From Planctomycetota bacterium (GTDB lineage: Bacteria > Planctomycetota > Phycisphaerae > UBA1845): a DNA stretch of 5,953 bases. Location: the NCBI GenBank assembly GCA_022567365.1, contig JADFHG010000253.1, forward strand, positions 1-5,953, written 5' to 3'. The position numbers and the translations under genes are program-made. Positions 1 through 5,139 of this stretch are shown one piece after another; within the stretch, counting starts at the first letter, position 1; every line of letters starts with the position of its first letter. The notes beneath the pieces are model-generated. The model was not told the DNA's origin. It ran no database searches and was given only the letters and a program-made list of their open reading frames with translations.

Positions 1-631
1 TGACGGACAGTGAAAAGCCGAACCAGTCACCCTTTGCTTCGTCGGAGGCGGTCAGCTTCTGCTCTTCGATCCACGTGTTCCCATTGAAGCGGTATACATA
101 CGCGGAGGTCAAATCGAACTTGATGCCGACTCCAACCACGATCACGTCACCACTGACGGACACCATCGATCCGAATGCGCCAATCGGTGGACCATCGGAG
201 GCGGTCAGCTTCTGCTCTTCGAGCCACGTGCTCCCATTGAAGCGGTACACATACGCGGAGCCAGAAGGGTCGTCGAGGACCGCTGCCACCACGACCACGT
301 CTCCGCTAACGGATACCGAAGCGCCGAACCGATCGTCACCGCCAGCGTCGGACGCCGTCAGCTTCTGCTCTTCGATCCAACTGCTGCCATCAAACCGGTA
401 CACATATGCGGAGCCCGAATCGAGTCCAGCGTCGTCGTCGCGCCACGACCCGACCACGGCCACGTCCCCACTGACGGATACGGTGAAGCCAAACCAATCA
501 CTTGTTTCGGCATCGGAGGCGGTAAGCTTCGCACCCTCGTTGACCCGGCACTGTCCAACGGCAGGCTGGGTCGCGACCGTTGAAACGAGAGTCATCGACG
601 CGAGTGACAGTAGCAGACGTGACAGCTTCAT
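1..631 (-). CDS. Exported FG-GAP repeat (beta-propeller-like) protein, C-terminus cut by window edge
   Basis: The frame is open from the ATG at 631-629 to the left edge, giving 210 residues and no stop. Residues 1-26 look like a signal peptide: M-K-L-S-R, a hydrophobic stretch, then A24-V-G26 as a likely cleavage site before Q27-C28. A lipobox is not convincing because the residue before Cys is Gln. The rest is repeats, each with an FG pair (47, 102, 153, 204), a V-S-V-S-G-D-V strand, an S-A-Y-V-Y-R-F segment, W-(I/L)-E-E-Q and K-L-T-A-S-D (35, 90, 141, 192). This is the FG-GAP_2-like pattern common in secreted proteins of Planctomycetota. A role at the cell surface or outside the cell is inferred; no enzymatic motif is visible. 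Usually many more repeats and a C-terminal sorting or dockerin-type domain would follow, but that part lies outside. No good ribosome-binding site is seen before the start. Confidence 0.85.
   Translation of the reverse strand, partial: MKLSRLLLSLASMTLVSTVATQPAVGQCRVNEGAKLTASDAETSDWFGFTVSVSGDVAVVGSWRDDDAGLDSGSAYVYRFDGSSWIEEQKLTASDAGGDDRFGASVSVSGDVVVVAAVLDDPSGSAYVYRFNGSTWLEEQKLTASDGPPIGAFGSMVSVSGDVIVVGVGIKFDLTSAYVYRFNGNTWIEEQKLTASDEAKGDWFGFSLSV
51..530 (-). repeat. Intragenic 153-bp repeat blocks of the FG-GAP gene
   Basis: The plus-strand motif gtcagcttctgctcttcga begins at 51, 204 and 357 (153-bp steps, 51 codons). A degenerate copy begins at 522, 165 bp (55 codons) further on. About 57 bp after each start is nearly identical between copies, encoding S-A-Y-V-Y-R-F to K-L-T-A-S-D, while the rest of the unit diverges. 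This suits recent duplication or gene conversion of protein repeats. Confidence 0.85.
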
Positions 632-674
632 ATCGAACCGCCGTGGTGAATGGTTTCGATGAACGCGGTCGTTT

Positions 675-704
675 ATTCTAACCGATTTTGGTCGGGTGGT
701 GCAA
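675..704 (-). promoter_or_regulatory. Possible promoter of the FG-GAP gene
   Basis: Read on the minus strand, TAGAAT at 680-675 is a fair -10 box. TTGCAC at 704-699 is a poor -35 box with an 18-bp spacer. Transcription would start near 668, leaving a leader of about 37 nt before the ATG at 631. The match is weak and rests on position as much as on sequence. Confidence 0.3.
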
Positions 705-741
705 CGCGAACTTCCGGCTCCTTCCGACCGGCGTGCTGGTT

Positions 742-761
742 CACACCCGGGGGCGGGTGTG
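742..761. repeat. Perfect 8-bp hairpin
   Basis: Arms CACACCCG (742-749) and CGGGTGTG (754-761) enclose a GGGG loop. It is the leftmost of the palindromes in this spacer. No T-run follows on either strand, so a simple intrinsic terminator is not supported. Confidence 0.6.
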
Positions 762-840
762 CCACATTGGGCGTGACACAATCGGCGGGGATTCTTCCGA
801 GCCCCAAGCACCAGCGCGGGGTCTTTGCCGACACTGGCGA

Positions 841-854
841 GCCAGCTTGCTGGC
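841..854. repeat. GCCAGC-TT-GCTGGC palindrome
   Basis: The 6-bp arms at 841-846 and 849-854 are perfect and separated by TT. An outer pair, GGCGAG (836-841) and CTCGCC (874-879), could form a larger alternative fold. The TT-centred design matches the palindromes at 887-898 and 1536-1549. Confidence 0.6.
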
Positions 855-886
855 CCACGAGCATTTGGACCCGCTCGCCGTTACAA

Positions 887-898
887 CCGGCTTGCCGG
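887..898. repeat. CCGGC-TT-GCCGG palindrome
   Basis: Perfect 5-bp arms around TT. The same 12-base core recurs at 1537-1548, inside the segment inserted in oleB, which links this spacer to that insertion. Confidence 0.65.
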
Positions 899-934
899 CG
901 CTCGGGGCTCGGATCACATGTACGCCGCGGGGCA

Positions 935-947
935 GCCCCGGAGGGGC
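935..947. repeat. GCCCC-GGA-GGGGC hairpin
   Basis: Perfect 5-bp arms (935-939, 943-947) around GGA, 12 bp before the hairpin at 960-979. The two may belong to one composite dispersed repeat. Confidence 0.5.
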
Positions 948-959
948 GGTAGGACGTAG

Positions 960-979
960 CCACGGGCGCAAGCCCGTGG
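960..979. repeat. Perfect 8-bp hairpin with GCAA tetraloop
   Basis: Arms CCACGGGC (960-967) and GCCCGTGG (972-979) enclose GCAA, a GNRA-type stable tetraloop when read on the plus strand. The form, a G/C-rich stem with a four-base loop, is shared with 1039-1056. Confidence 0.65.
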
Positions 980-1038
980 AACGCGCTTCGCACGTCGGAT
1001 ACTCCGACATTCGCAACATATCAAACGCCGAAAGATCG

Positions 1039-1056
1039 CGCGGGCTGAAGCCCGCG
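1039..1056. repeat. Perfect 7-bp hairpin with TGAA loop, downstream of oleB
   Basis: Arms CGCGGGC (1039-1045) and GCCCGCG (1050-1056) enclose TGAA. It lies about 60 nt past the oleB stop and could protect or help end the oleAB transcript. The minus strand after the stem has no clear T-run, so it is called a repeat rather than a terminator. It resembles a dispersed palindrome I associate with Planctomycetota, but that is from memory and unchecked. Confidence 0.6.
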
Positions 1057-1075
1057 GCTCAGTTTTCATTTTGTT

Positions 1076-1100
1076 GGGGATCGGTATGACAGGGGATCGG
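1076..1100. repeat. 9-bp direct repeat GGGGATCGG near the oleB 3' end
   Basis: Two exact copies (1076-1084 and 1092-1100) are 16 bp apart, just after the oleB stop in the minus direction. They could be a target duplication around a very short insert, or chance. Confidence 0.45.
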
Positions 1101-1116
1101 GAAAATGGACTGACCG

Positions 1117-2208
1117 TTACGTCGCCGCGTCCGTCTTTTCGAGAAACGCACGAAGCAGTGGCAGGATGCGCTCGTGGGCGTCTTCGACGACGTAATGGCC
1201 GGCGTCGGCGAAGCGGTGCACCTCGGCATCGGGGAAGCGGCGGGTCCAACCGTCGAGGAATCCCTCATGGAAGCAGAAGTCTCGCATACCCCAGAAGATG
1301 ATCATCGGGCGGTCGGCAAACCCCGGGAGCGCTTCCTCGATCTCTCGAAGGATCTTGTGGCTAGGGATTGACGGCTTTGCCGTTCGATGAAGATTGTGCG
1401 ACTGGGGGTTGAGGCTGCTGAGAGTGCGTCCTAAAGGCCCCTCCCTCACGGTCGGGTTTTGGAAAGAACCGGGGTGCCCGCCGGTTTTAGGACGCACTCC
1501 AAGCGCACCGGCAAGGCGTTGGCGCCACCGGCGAAGCCGGCTTGCCGGCCGCAACTTGGATTCCTTCACCAGGGTGGTTGACGGTATGTCGCGGACGAAT
1601 CGGAGGATCGCCACGCGGTGACCATAGCTGTCATACGGCATGAGGTATCCGCGCCTTATCTCGGGCGTCATGCGTCCGGGCACCTTGCTCGCCATGTGCA
1701 GGGCCGACCGCGCGAAGGCGTTAAACCCCCGGACCAATACTTCCCCTACGATTGGCCATCCACAAACCCGAATCCTTAGCGGCGTACGTCCCTCGAGGAA
1801 TGCGGCGGTGTTGAAGACGACGAAACGTTTGACGCGCTGTGGGCGGCGCATGGCCCAACCAAACCCGATCGCCCCACCCCAATCGTGAACCGCGAGCGTC
1901 ACGTCGCTCACCTCGAGGTGTTCGAGCAGACGGTCTATGTTGTCGATGTGGGTCCCGAGCGTATAGGGATAGACCCTGGGTTTTTCCGAAAGACCGCAGC
2001 CGATGTGATCGGGGGCGATGACGCGAAAGCGATCCGACAGGCCGCTAATCAGGTGCCGGTAGTAGAACGACCAAGTCGGGTTGCCGTGGAGCATGACGAC
2101 GACCGGGCCGGTGCCCTCGTCGACGTAGTGCATGCGGTGACCGTCGATCTCCAGAAAGTGTGATTTGAACGGGTAGTGCGGCTCGAGGGCGGAGGCCTGA
2201 TCCACCAT
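1117..2208 (-). CDS. oleB: OleB-type alpha/beta hydrolase (beta-lactone decarboxylase) with a 70-residue in-frame insertion
   Basis: The 363-residue protein is an alpha/beta-hydrolase of the haloalkane dehalogenase/OleB group. OleB decarboxylates the cis-beta-lactone made by OleC to give the internal olefin. Visible landmarks are H-G-N-P-T-W (41-46, oxyanion region), V-H-D-W-G-G with nucleophile D109, W-G-M-R-D (306-310, possible acid D310) and D-A-G-H-Y with catalytic H338. Residues 209-278 fit no part of the family: they are basic, Pro/Gly-rich and low in complexity. Without them the chain is 293 residues, the usual OleB size, and reads F-V-R-D-I-P-S-I-P-S-H-K as expected. The ATG at 2208 is 10 bp after the oleA stop, so the pair is probably co-transcribed. 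The stop is TAA at 1119-1117. No clear Shine-Dalgarno is seen. Whether the enzyme still works with the insertion cannot be told from sequence; the core catalytic residues are intact. Confidence 0.9.
   Translation of the reverse strand: MVDQASALEPHYPFKSHFLEIDGHRMHYVDEGTGPVVVMLHGNPTWSFYYRHLISGLSDRFRVIAPDHIGCGLSEKPRVYPYTLGTHIDNIDRLLEHLEVSDVTLAVHDWGGAIGFGWAMRRPQRVKRFVVFNTAAFLEGRTPLRIRVCGWPIVGEVLVRGFNAFARSALHMASKVPGRMTPEIRRGYLMPYDSYGHRVAILRFVRDIPSTTLVKESKLRPASRLRRWRQRLAGALGVRPKTGGHPGSFQNPTVREGPLGRTLSSLNPQSHNLHRTAKPSIPSHKILREIEEALPGFADRPMIIFWGMRDFCFHEGFLDGWTRRFPDAEVHRFADAGHYVVEDAHERILPLLRAFLEKTDAAT
1422..1499. repeat. 78-bp inverted-repeat element with 14-bp arms inside oleB
   Basis: GAGTGCGTCCTAAA (1422-1435) is the exact reverse complement of 1486-1499. 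The 50-bp interior is G/C-rich with further pairing potential. The shape is that of a MITE- or REP-like element. It forms the middle third of the oleB insertion and is translated as part of OleB. Confidence 0.75.
1528..1549. repeat. Overlapping palindromes CCGGC-GAA-GCCGG and GCCGGC-TT-GCCGGC
   Basis: Two mutually exclusive hairpins share the segment 1536-1540: arms 1528-1532/1536-1540 around GAA, and arms 1536-1541/1544-1549 around TT. The second repeats the core found at 887-898 in the spacer downstream of oleB. Confidence 0.6.
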
Positions 2209-2218
2209 TGAAGTTTGG

Positions 2219-3265
2219 CTACCAATCAATACCGAGCATGACCGTGTTGAGGCCGCTGCCGATGCCCAGGAGCGCAATGGCGGACCCCGGATCGGGTGGT
2301 CGCTGCTCGACGCCGAGGGCGAGGGTAATCGGGACGGAAGCGGCGCCGACGTTTCCGAGGAACTCGAACGTCGAGTAGTCCTTGGCGAGGTCGAGCCCCA
2401 ACGATTCGTACATCCTGTCGCGATGCGCCCGACCGACCTGATGGCAGAACGACCGATCGATCGTGTCGCTGGTCCAACCGAGGTTGGTCTTGAACGACTC
2501 GAACGCATCGACGGCAAGCGCACATCCGCTGATGAGCAAGGTTTCCGCGTCGGTGCTCATGTCCATCGAGGCGTTGTTCGCAAAGCCGGTGTCGGCGCTC
2601 CCGCGACAGAGACCGTTGTGTTCGGTGGCCGTGCGGACCGTGCCCCCGAGCAGACGGTGACCGGTTTGTGACACCGACTCGTGGGCCATGACGGCGGCGG
2701 CGGCGCCGGACCCGATCGTCAGCGACGCGAACGCCGCCTTGAACTGCCGGCGGCTCAGATCCTTCGTCGAAAGCAGGCGTTGGATCGTCGTCTCGACGAG
2801 CTGGCGTCCGCTCTCGCAGGCGACGACGAGCCCGCGTTTGACCTGCCCGAGTTCGATCATGTTTGCCAGGTTAATCATGCCGTTGAGGAAGCCCAAGCAA
2901 GCGTTCGAGATGTCGTAGACCATCGCCGTCGGCGAAAGCGACAGGTTGTCGTGGACGACCGACGCCGTCGCCGGTTCGAGAAAATCCCGCGATACCGAAG
3001 TGTGAAGCAGGCACTCGATCTGTTCGGGCAACACTGCGGCCGAATCCAGCGCGAGTCGCCCGACTTGGGTGCTGCCCTCGCTCGGGGGCGTGCCGGGGGC
3101 GAAGAACCGCCGTTCGCGAATGCCGCTCATTAGCTCAAGGCGACCTTCGTGGACGGAGAACCGTTCGTAGACGGGCCTGAGGCGCTGTTCGATCGCCTCC
3201 GAGGTCACCACCTCTTCCGGCAAGACGTAGGTGCAAGATTCGATGCACACGTGATCGTAGTTCAT
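2219..3265 (-). CDS. oleA: OleA, thiolase-fold enzyme for head-to-head condensation of fatty acyl-CoAs
   Basis: The 348-residue protein matches the OleA branch of the FabH/KAS III thiolase superfamily. OleA joins two long-chain acyl-CoAs without decarboxylation, giving a 2-alkyl-3-keto acid, the first step of cis-olefin or long-chain ketone formation. Visible features: an N-terminus of the type I-E-S-x-x-Y-x-L-P-E-E-V-V-T-S (8-22), G-I-R-E-R-R (48-53), L-E-P-A-T-A with E97 (the glutamate that assists OleA catalysis), N-A-C-L-G-F with nucleophile C123, C-H-Q-V-G with H275, F-L-G-N-V-G with N305, and a C-terminal G-I-G-S-G-L-N loop (335-340). The ATG at 3265 is preferred over an in-frame GTG at 3358: family members begin here, and the best -10 box lies between the two. 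Stop is TAG at 2221-2219, 10 bp before oleB. The protein appears complete and functional. Confidence 0.93.
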   Translation of the reverse strand: MNYDHVCIESCTYVLPEEVVTSEAIEQRLRPVYERFSVHEGRLELMSGIRERRFFAPGTPPSEGSTQVGRLALDSAAVLPEQIECLLHTSVSRDFLEPATASVVHDNLSLSPTAMVYDISNACLGFLNGMINLANMIELGQVKRGLVVACESGRQLVETTIQRLLSTKDLSRRQFKAAFASLTIGSGAAAAVMAHESVSQTGHRLLGGTVRTATEHNGLCRGSADTGFANNASMDMSTDAETLLISGCALAVDAFESFKTNLGWTSDTIDRSFCHQVGRAHRDRMYESLGLDLAKDYSTFEFLGNVGAASVPITLALGVEQRPPDPGSAIALLGIGSGLNTVMLGIDW

Positions 3266-3331
3266 CGAGAGTCGTCGCTCCGTCCTCGATACCTGGTACT
3301 CCAAACGGCCCACCTCAGAGGGGGCGATGGG

Positions 3332-3337
3332 ATTATA
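3332..3337 (-). promoter_or_regulatory. oleA: Candidate -10 box of the oleAB promoter
   Basis: A perfect TATAAT reads on the minus strand at 3337-3332. Transcription would start near 3325, giving a leader of about 60 nt to the oleA ATG at 3265. No good -35 is present at 16-18 bp (TGTGCA or CTGTGC at best), so the call rests mainly on the -10 box and its position. The initiating RNA would exclude the alternative GTG at 3358. Confidence 0.4.
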
Positions 3338-3450
3338 CCCATTTCGACGCCGTTGCACAGGACGCCGGGCCGAACTGTCGGCGCCCTTGGTACACCGGCG
3401 AAGTCAACCGGCTGGACCGCCCTGGGGTGTGAAGCAGATGGTGCATCCTA

Positions 3451-3470
3451 CCCAGCCGAGGGCGGCTGGG
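3451..3470. repeat. CCCAGCC/GGCTGGG hairpin
   Basis: Perfect 7-bp arms (3451-3457, 3464-3470) around GAGGGC, with TA-rich flanks (TCCTA before, CTACG after) that give a partly symmetrical outer edge. It lies upstream of the oleA promoter candidate. It looks like one more dispersed palindrome. Confidence 0.6.
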
Positions 3471-3594
3471 CTACGTCAACGATGTCGGGGAACGGCGCCA
3501 AACGTGAAAACCACGGGATCACGCGATCAACCATGTCCGTCGGACCATAGCGACTTCGGATGGCTGCTGCGTGACGCGGAACGGTCGGCACAAC

Positions 3595-3619
3595 GGCCAC
3601 AGAATCTCAGTTTGTGGCC
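3595..3619. repeat. GGCCACA/TGTGGCC hairpin
   Basis: Perfect 7-bp arms (3595-3601, 3613-3619) with an 11-base loop. A further TTTGTGGC copy follows near 3645, so a related arm is present twice on the plus strand. Confidence 0.55.
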
Positions 3620-3690
3620 TTTCTTCGCGAGGCACAATTTTGTGGCTCCGTCGAAAGCCGGACGGGTTCGGTTGATCGACCGCGGCGGCC

Positions 3691-3723
3691 CGGCAAACCG
3701 TCGGCAAGCCGCCGGCAAACCGG
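3691..3723. repeat. Three tandem 11-bp units
   Basis: The units cggcaaaccgt (3691-3701), cggcaagccgc (3702-3712) and cggcaaaccgg (3713-3723) differ at one internal base and at the last base. Each unit is itself a near-palindrome (CGGC..GCCG type), like the TT/AA-centred hairpins elsewhere in the window. An 11-bp period is close to one helical turn. Confidence 0.7.
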
Positions 3724-3810
3724 TTGGCCGGTGGTCGGCAGCTCAGGACAGAGTTCGCCTCCAAGCGGCCGCAGTCTTCGAGATGCAGCGTTCTCATCGT
3801 ACCTTCTGTA

Positions 3811-3833
3811 GAAAAACCACTCTGCGCGTGAGT
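3811..3833 (-). terminator. Weak terminator-like stem after the GNAT gene
   Basis: On the minus strand, 21 nt past the GNAT stop, a short stem ACTC (3833-3830) and GAGT (3822-3819) with a 7-base loop is followed within two bases by a T5 run (3816-3812). Four base pairs is short for an intrinsic terminator, so this is tentative. Confidence 0.25.
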
Positions 3834-3853
3834 TGCGTCGGGCGCCCCGTCGT

Positions 3854-4285
3854 TCAGGTGCCCAGCGTCATTTCGAAATGGTGCGACGTGATGTCCAATC
3901 CCCTTGGCAGATAGAACCGGTGGGCTCCGTATCGCTGAACGCCGCTGTCGAGGTGAAACTGATCGCAACCGAGCGTTCGCGCCTGCTCGACAAGCCAGTC
4001 GAACAGCGTGCCGCCGTATCCGGTGGACCGCTTCGTCTCGGCTGTCACAAGGTCGTCGACGTACATGGTCCCGCCCCAAGCGAGCATCTCGACGACGCGA
4101 AACCCGGCCACTGCCGCGACCTCGCCGTTGTCCTCGACGAACGCGATCCGGTAGCCCTGCGATTCGATCTGCCGCTTGACCTGTGGGAGGAAGGCGGACT
4201 CGCCGAGATTCGGGCGGAGTTCGCGCATGACGGGGAAGCTGCGGGCCAGGTCGTTATCGGATTGGGCGAGGACGATGTTGGGCAT
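3854..4285 (-). CDS. GNAT-family N-acetyltransferase
   Basis: The 143-residue protein has the GNAT fold pattern: a strand M-Y-V-D-D-L-V (74-80) leading into the acetyl-CoA pyrophosphate loop R86-S-T-G-Y-G-G92 and its helix (93-103), then H-L-D-S-G-V (111-116) and A-H-R-F-Y (121-125), the usual C-terminal GNAT segment. It should transfer acetyl from acetyl-CoA to an amine; the substrate cannot be told. The ATG at 4285 is chosen because the only longer in-frame start is a TTG at 4357 and the family begins near this Met. The stop is TGA at 3856-3854. It follows the TOPRIM gene by 90 bp on the same strand, so it may be read from the same transcript, but a TATACC element at 4316-4311 could also be part of its own promoter. 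It lacks clear resemblance to toxin-type (TacT) GNATs. Confidence 0.85.
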   Translation of the reverse strand: MPNIVLAQSDNDLARSFPVMRELRPNLGESAFLPQVKRQIESQGYRIAFVEDNGEVAAVAGFRVVEMLAWGGTMYVDDLVTAETKRSTGYGGTLFDWLVEQARTLGCDQFHLDSGVQRYGAHRFYLPRGLDITSHHFEMTLGT

Positions 4286-4375
4286 TTCATGCTTGCGTGA
4301 AGTGCCAAAGGGTATACGCAGCAAAGACCGTGTTTGAGGTACGGCCCTCGATCTCAAGAGGTCGGAGAGCGCCGA

Positions 4376-5137
4376 TCACGGCGCCGTTAGGTCTTCAATG
4401 AACGCAAGAAGTTCCTTGAAGGGTGACACATCGATGGGCGTTTGATCGAACCAGCAATGGCTCTTGTCGAGTCCCGAAGCGAGTGAAGCTCCGGCAAGGA
4501 CGCCCTGATGGACGGTCCCCAAGATCGCCTTGTTGCGTTTCTTGTCCCAGTCGTTCCCCGCGATTTCGGCCATGGATGAGGCAAATTGATCGACCCGGGA
4601 CATTAGGTTCTCTTGCGATTGTGTTGCGGCCTTCACGAGCAGCTCGTCCATTGTTCCGTTGTGCTCGTTGTCGGGCGCTACCCAAATGCCAATCTTGTGA
4701 CCACCCGTCTCCACAACCCTTCCTGCCTCCGCGTCACGTGCATTCTTGTACGGCATCAGTTCACCAAAGCGGTTCCGGAATGCCTCTACCCGCGACGCGA
4801 CACCCTTGTCGTTGGCGTCAACGACGACACCAACAGCATCGGGTTGGCATTGCTTGAGCAATCTGGCTGCGGTTTTGCCCAGCACTTCCGCAACGCCGCC
4901 AAGCGGACGCACCTCCAGCACATTGTCGTTCCGTTTGAGGTATCGAGGCAAACGCTGGTAGATCACCGCGCCTGTCTTCGCATCAGTGTTTGGTTTGGGG
5001 TAAACCGCACTTATTTCGCTGGGGAGTAACTTGGGGACTGAACTTAAGTTGGTCCAACCGGCATATTTGAGTGCCAAAGACGCAATAGTAGCTCTATCGT
5101 GAGCACCTTCACAGAGGATCATGGTCCAAGTGCTCAT
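4376..5137 (-). CDS. TOPRIM-type protein resembling DUF3226, partner of the upstream ATPase
   Basis: The 253-residue product starts M-S-T-W-T-M-I-L-C-E10-G, placing a Glu at the end of the first strand as in TOPRIM domains. A second strand ends V-V-V-D107-A-N-D110, the D-x-x-D form of the TOPRIM acidic pair. Then come I-W-V-A-P-D156-N (151-157) and G-T-M-D164-E165-L-L, both typical of DUF3226-like proteins as I recall them, and a basic D-K-K-R-N-K stretch (198-203). Such domains bind metal and cut or nick nucleic acid in OLD-family systems; nuclease activity is inferred. There is no signal peptide or membrane segment. The ATG at 5137 shares one base with the ATPase stop (TGATG), implying translational coupling. 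A TTG at 5140 is possible but less likely. It could instead be a DUF4435/AriB-like protein; those families are related and the exact one is unsettled. Confidence 0.75.
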   Translation of the reverse strand: MSTWTMILCEGAHDRATIASLALKYAGWTNLSSVPKLLPSEISAVYPKPNTDAKTGAVIYQRLPRYLKRNDNVLEVRPLGGVAEVLGKTAARLLKQCQPDAVGVVVDANDKGVASRVEAFRNRFGELMPYKNARDAEAGRVVETGGHKIGIWVAPDNEHNGTMDELLVKAATQSQENLMSRVDQFASSMAEIAGNDWDKKRNKAILGTVHQGVLAGASLASGLDKSHCWFDQTPIDVSPFKELLAFIEDLTAP

Positions 5138-5139
5138 CA
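5135..5139 (-). promoter_or_regulatory. TGATG stop/start coupling site between ATPase and TOPRIM genes
   Basis: The ATPase stop TGA (5139-5137) and the TOPRIM ATG (5137-5135) share one base. No Shine-Dalgarno precedes the ATG, so the second gene is probably translated by terminating ribosomes re-initiating. That would keep the two products in fixed ratio, as expected for partners in one complex. Confidence 0.75.

Larger units (their letters stand above)
632..1116. other. Repeat-rich spacer between oleB and the FG-GAP gene, no gene seen
   Basis: This 485-bp stretch has open frames on both strands, but their products are rich in Arg, Pro, Gly and Cys, resemble no family I recognise, and overlap one another. 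What it does hold is a run of six short perfect hairpins between 742 and 1056 and a 9-bp direct repeat near oleB. oleC or oleD would be expected downstream of oleB in a full ole operon; neither is here. Confidence 0.7.
1368..1584. mobile_element. 210-bp in-frame insertion in oleB flanked by a 7-bp direct repeat
   Basis: TTGACGG occurs at 1368-1374 and 1578-1584, exactly 210 bp (70 codons) apart. Deleting one copy plus the DNA between joins ...RDI-PS-I-PSHK..., the expected OleB sequence at the end of the cap region. The duplicate looks like a target-site duplication. The insert holds a 14-bp inverted repeat (1422-1499) and GC-rich palindromes (1528-1549). It has no transposase and no evident terminal inverted repeats at its outer ends, so the mechanism is open: a non-autonomous element, a composite of several dispersed repeats, or slippage-type duplication. 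The oleB frame through it has no stop codon. Confidence 0.75.
3266..3853. other. Spacer between the GNAT gene and oleA, no gene seen
   Basis: This 588-bp region includes the presumed oleA promoter, two short hairpins (3451-3470, 3595-3619), an 11-bp tandem repeat (3691-3723) and a weak terminator-like stem after the GNAT gene. Open frames are present on both strands, but they overlap one another, are rich in Arg and Cys and show no recognisable domain. Its repeats resemble those of the 632-1116 spacer in style. Confidence 0.65.

Noticed and set aside
75..662. Open frame of 195 codons on the plus strand
   Set aside because: It is antisense to the FG-GAP gene, whose frame has a signal peptide and clear protein repeats; the Ser/Thr/Pro-rich product only mirrors the DNA repeats.
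742..1056. CRISPR array
   Set aside because: The palindromes differ in sequence and are unevenly spaced; no direct repeat of 24-37 bp with equal spacers is present.
1368..1584. Complete insertion sequence in oleB
   Set aside because: At 210 bp it is too short to encode a transposase and has no terminal inverted repeats at its outer ends; only a non-autonomous or composite element is possible.
2209..2523. Upstream extension of the oleB frame to 2523
   Set aside because: It would overlap the C-terminal 100 codons of oleA in another frame, and the added residues are Arg/Ser-rich with no similarity to the family; the ATG at 2208 fits OleB.
3266..3358. Longer oleA start at the GTG at 3358
   Set aside because: The extra 31 residues are not part of the OleA family, and the TATAAT box would lie inside them.
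3527..3718. 63-codon minus-strand frame in the spacer
   Set aside because: No ribosome-binding site, no recognisable family, and it covers the tandem and inverted repeats; more likely repeat DNA than a gene.
3519..4079. 186-codon minus-strand frame overlapping the GNAT gene
   Set aside because: It overlaps the GNAT coding region in another frame and gives an Arg/His/Cys-rich product with no domain.
4286..4357. Longer GNAT start at the TTG at 4357
   Set aside because: The added 24 residues do not look like GNAT sequence and the internal ATG at 4285 gives a standard-length protein.
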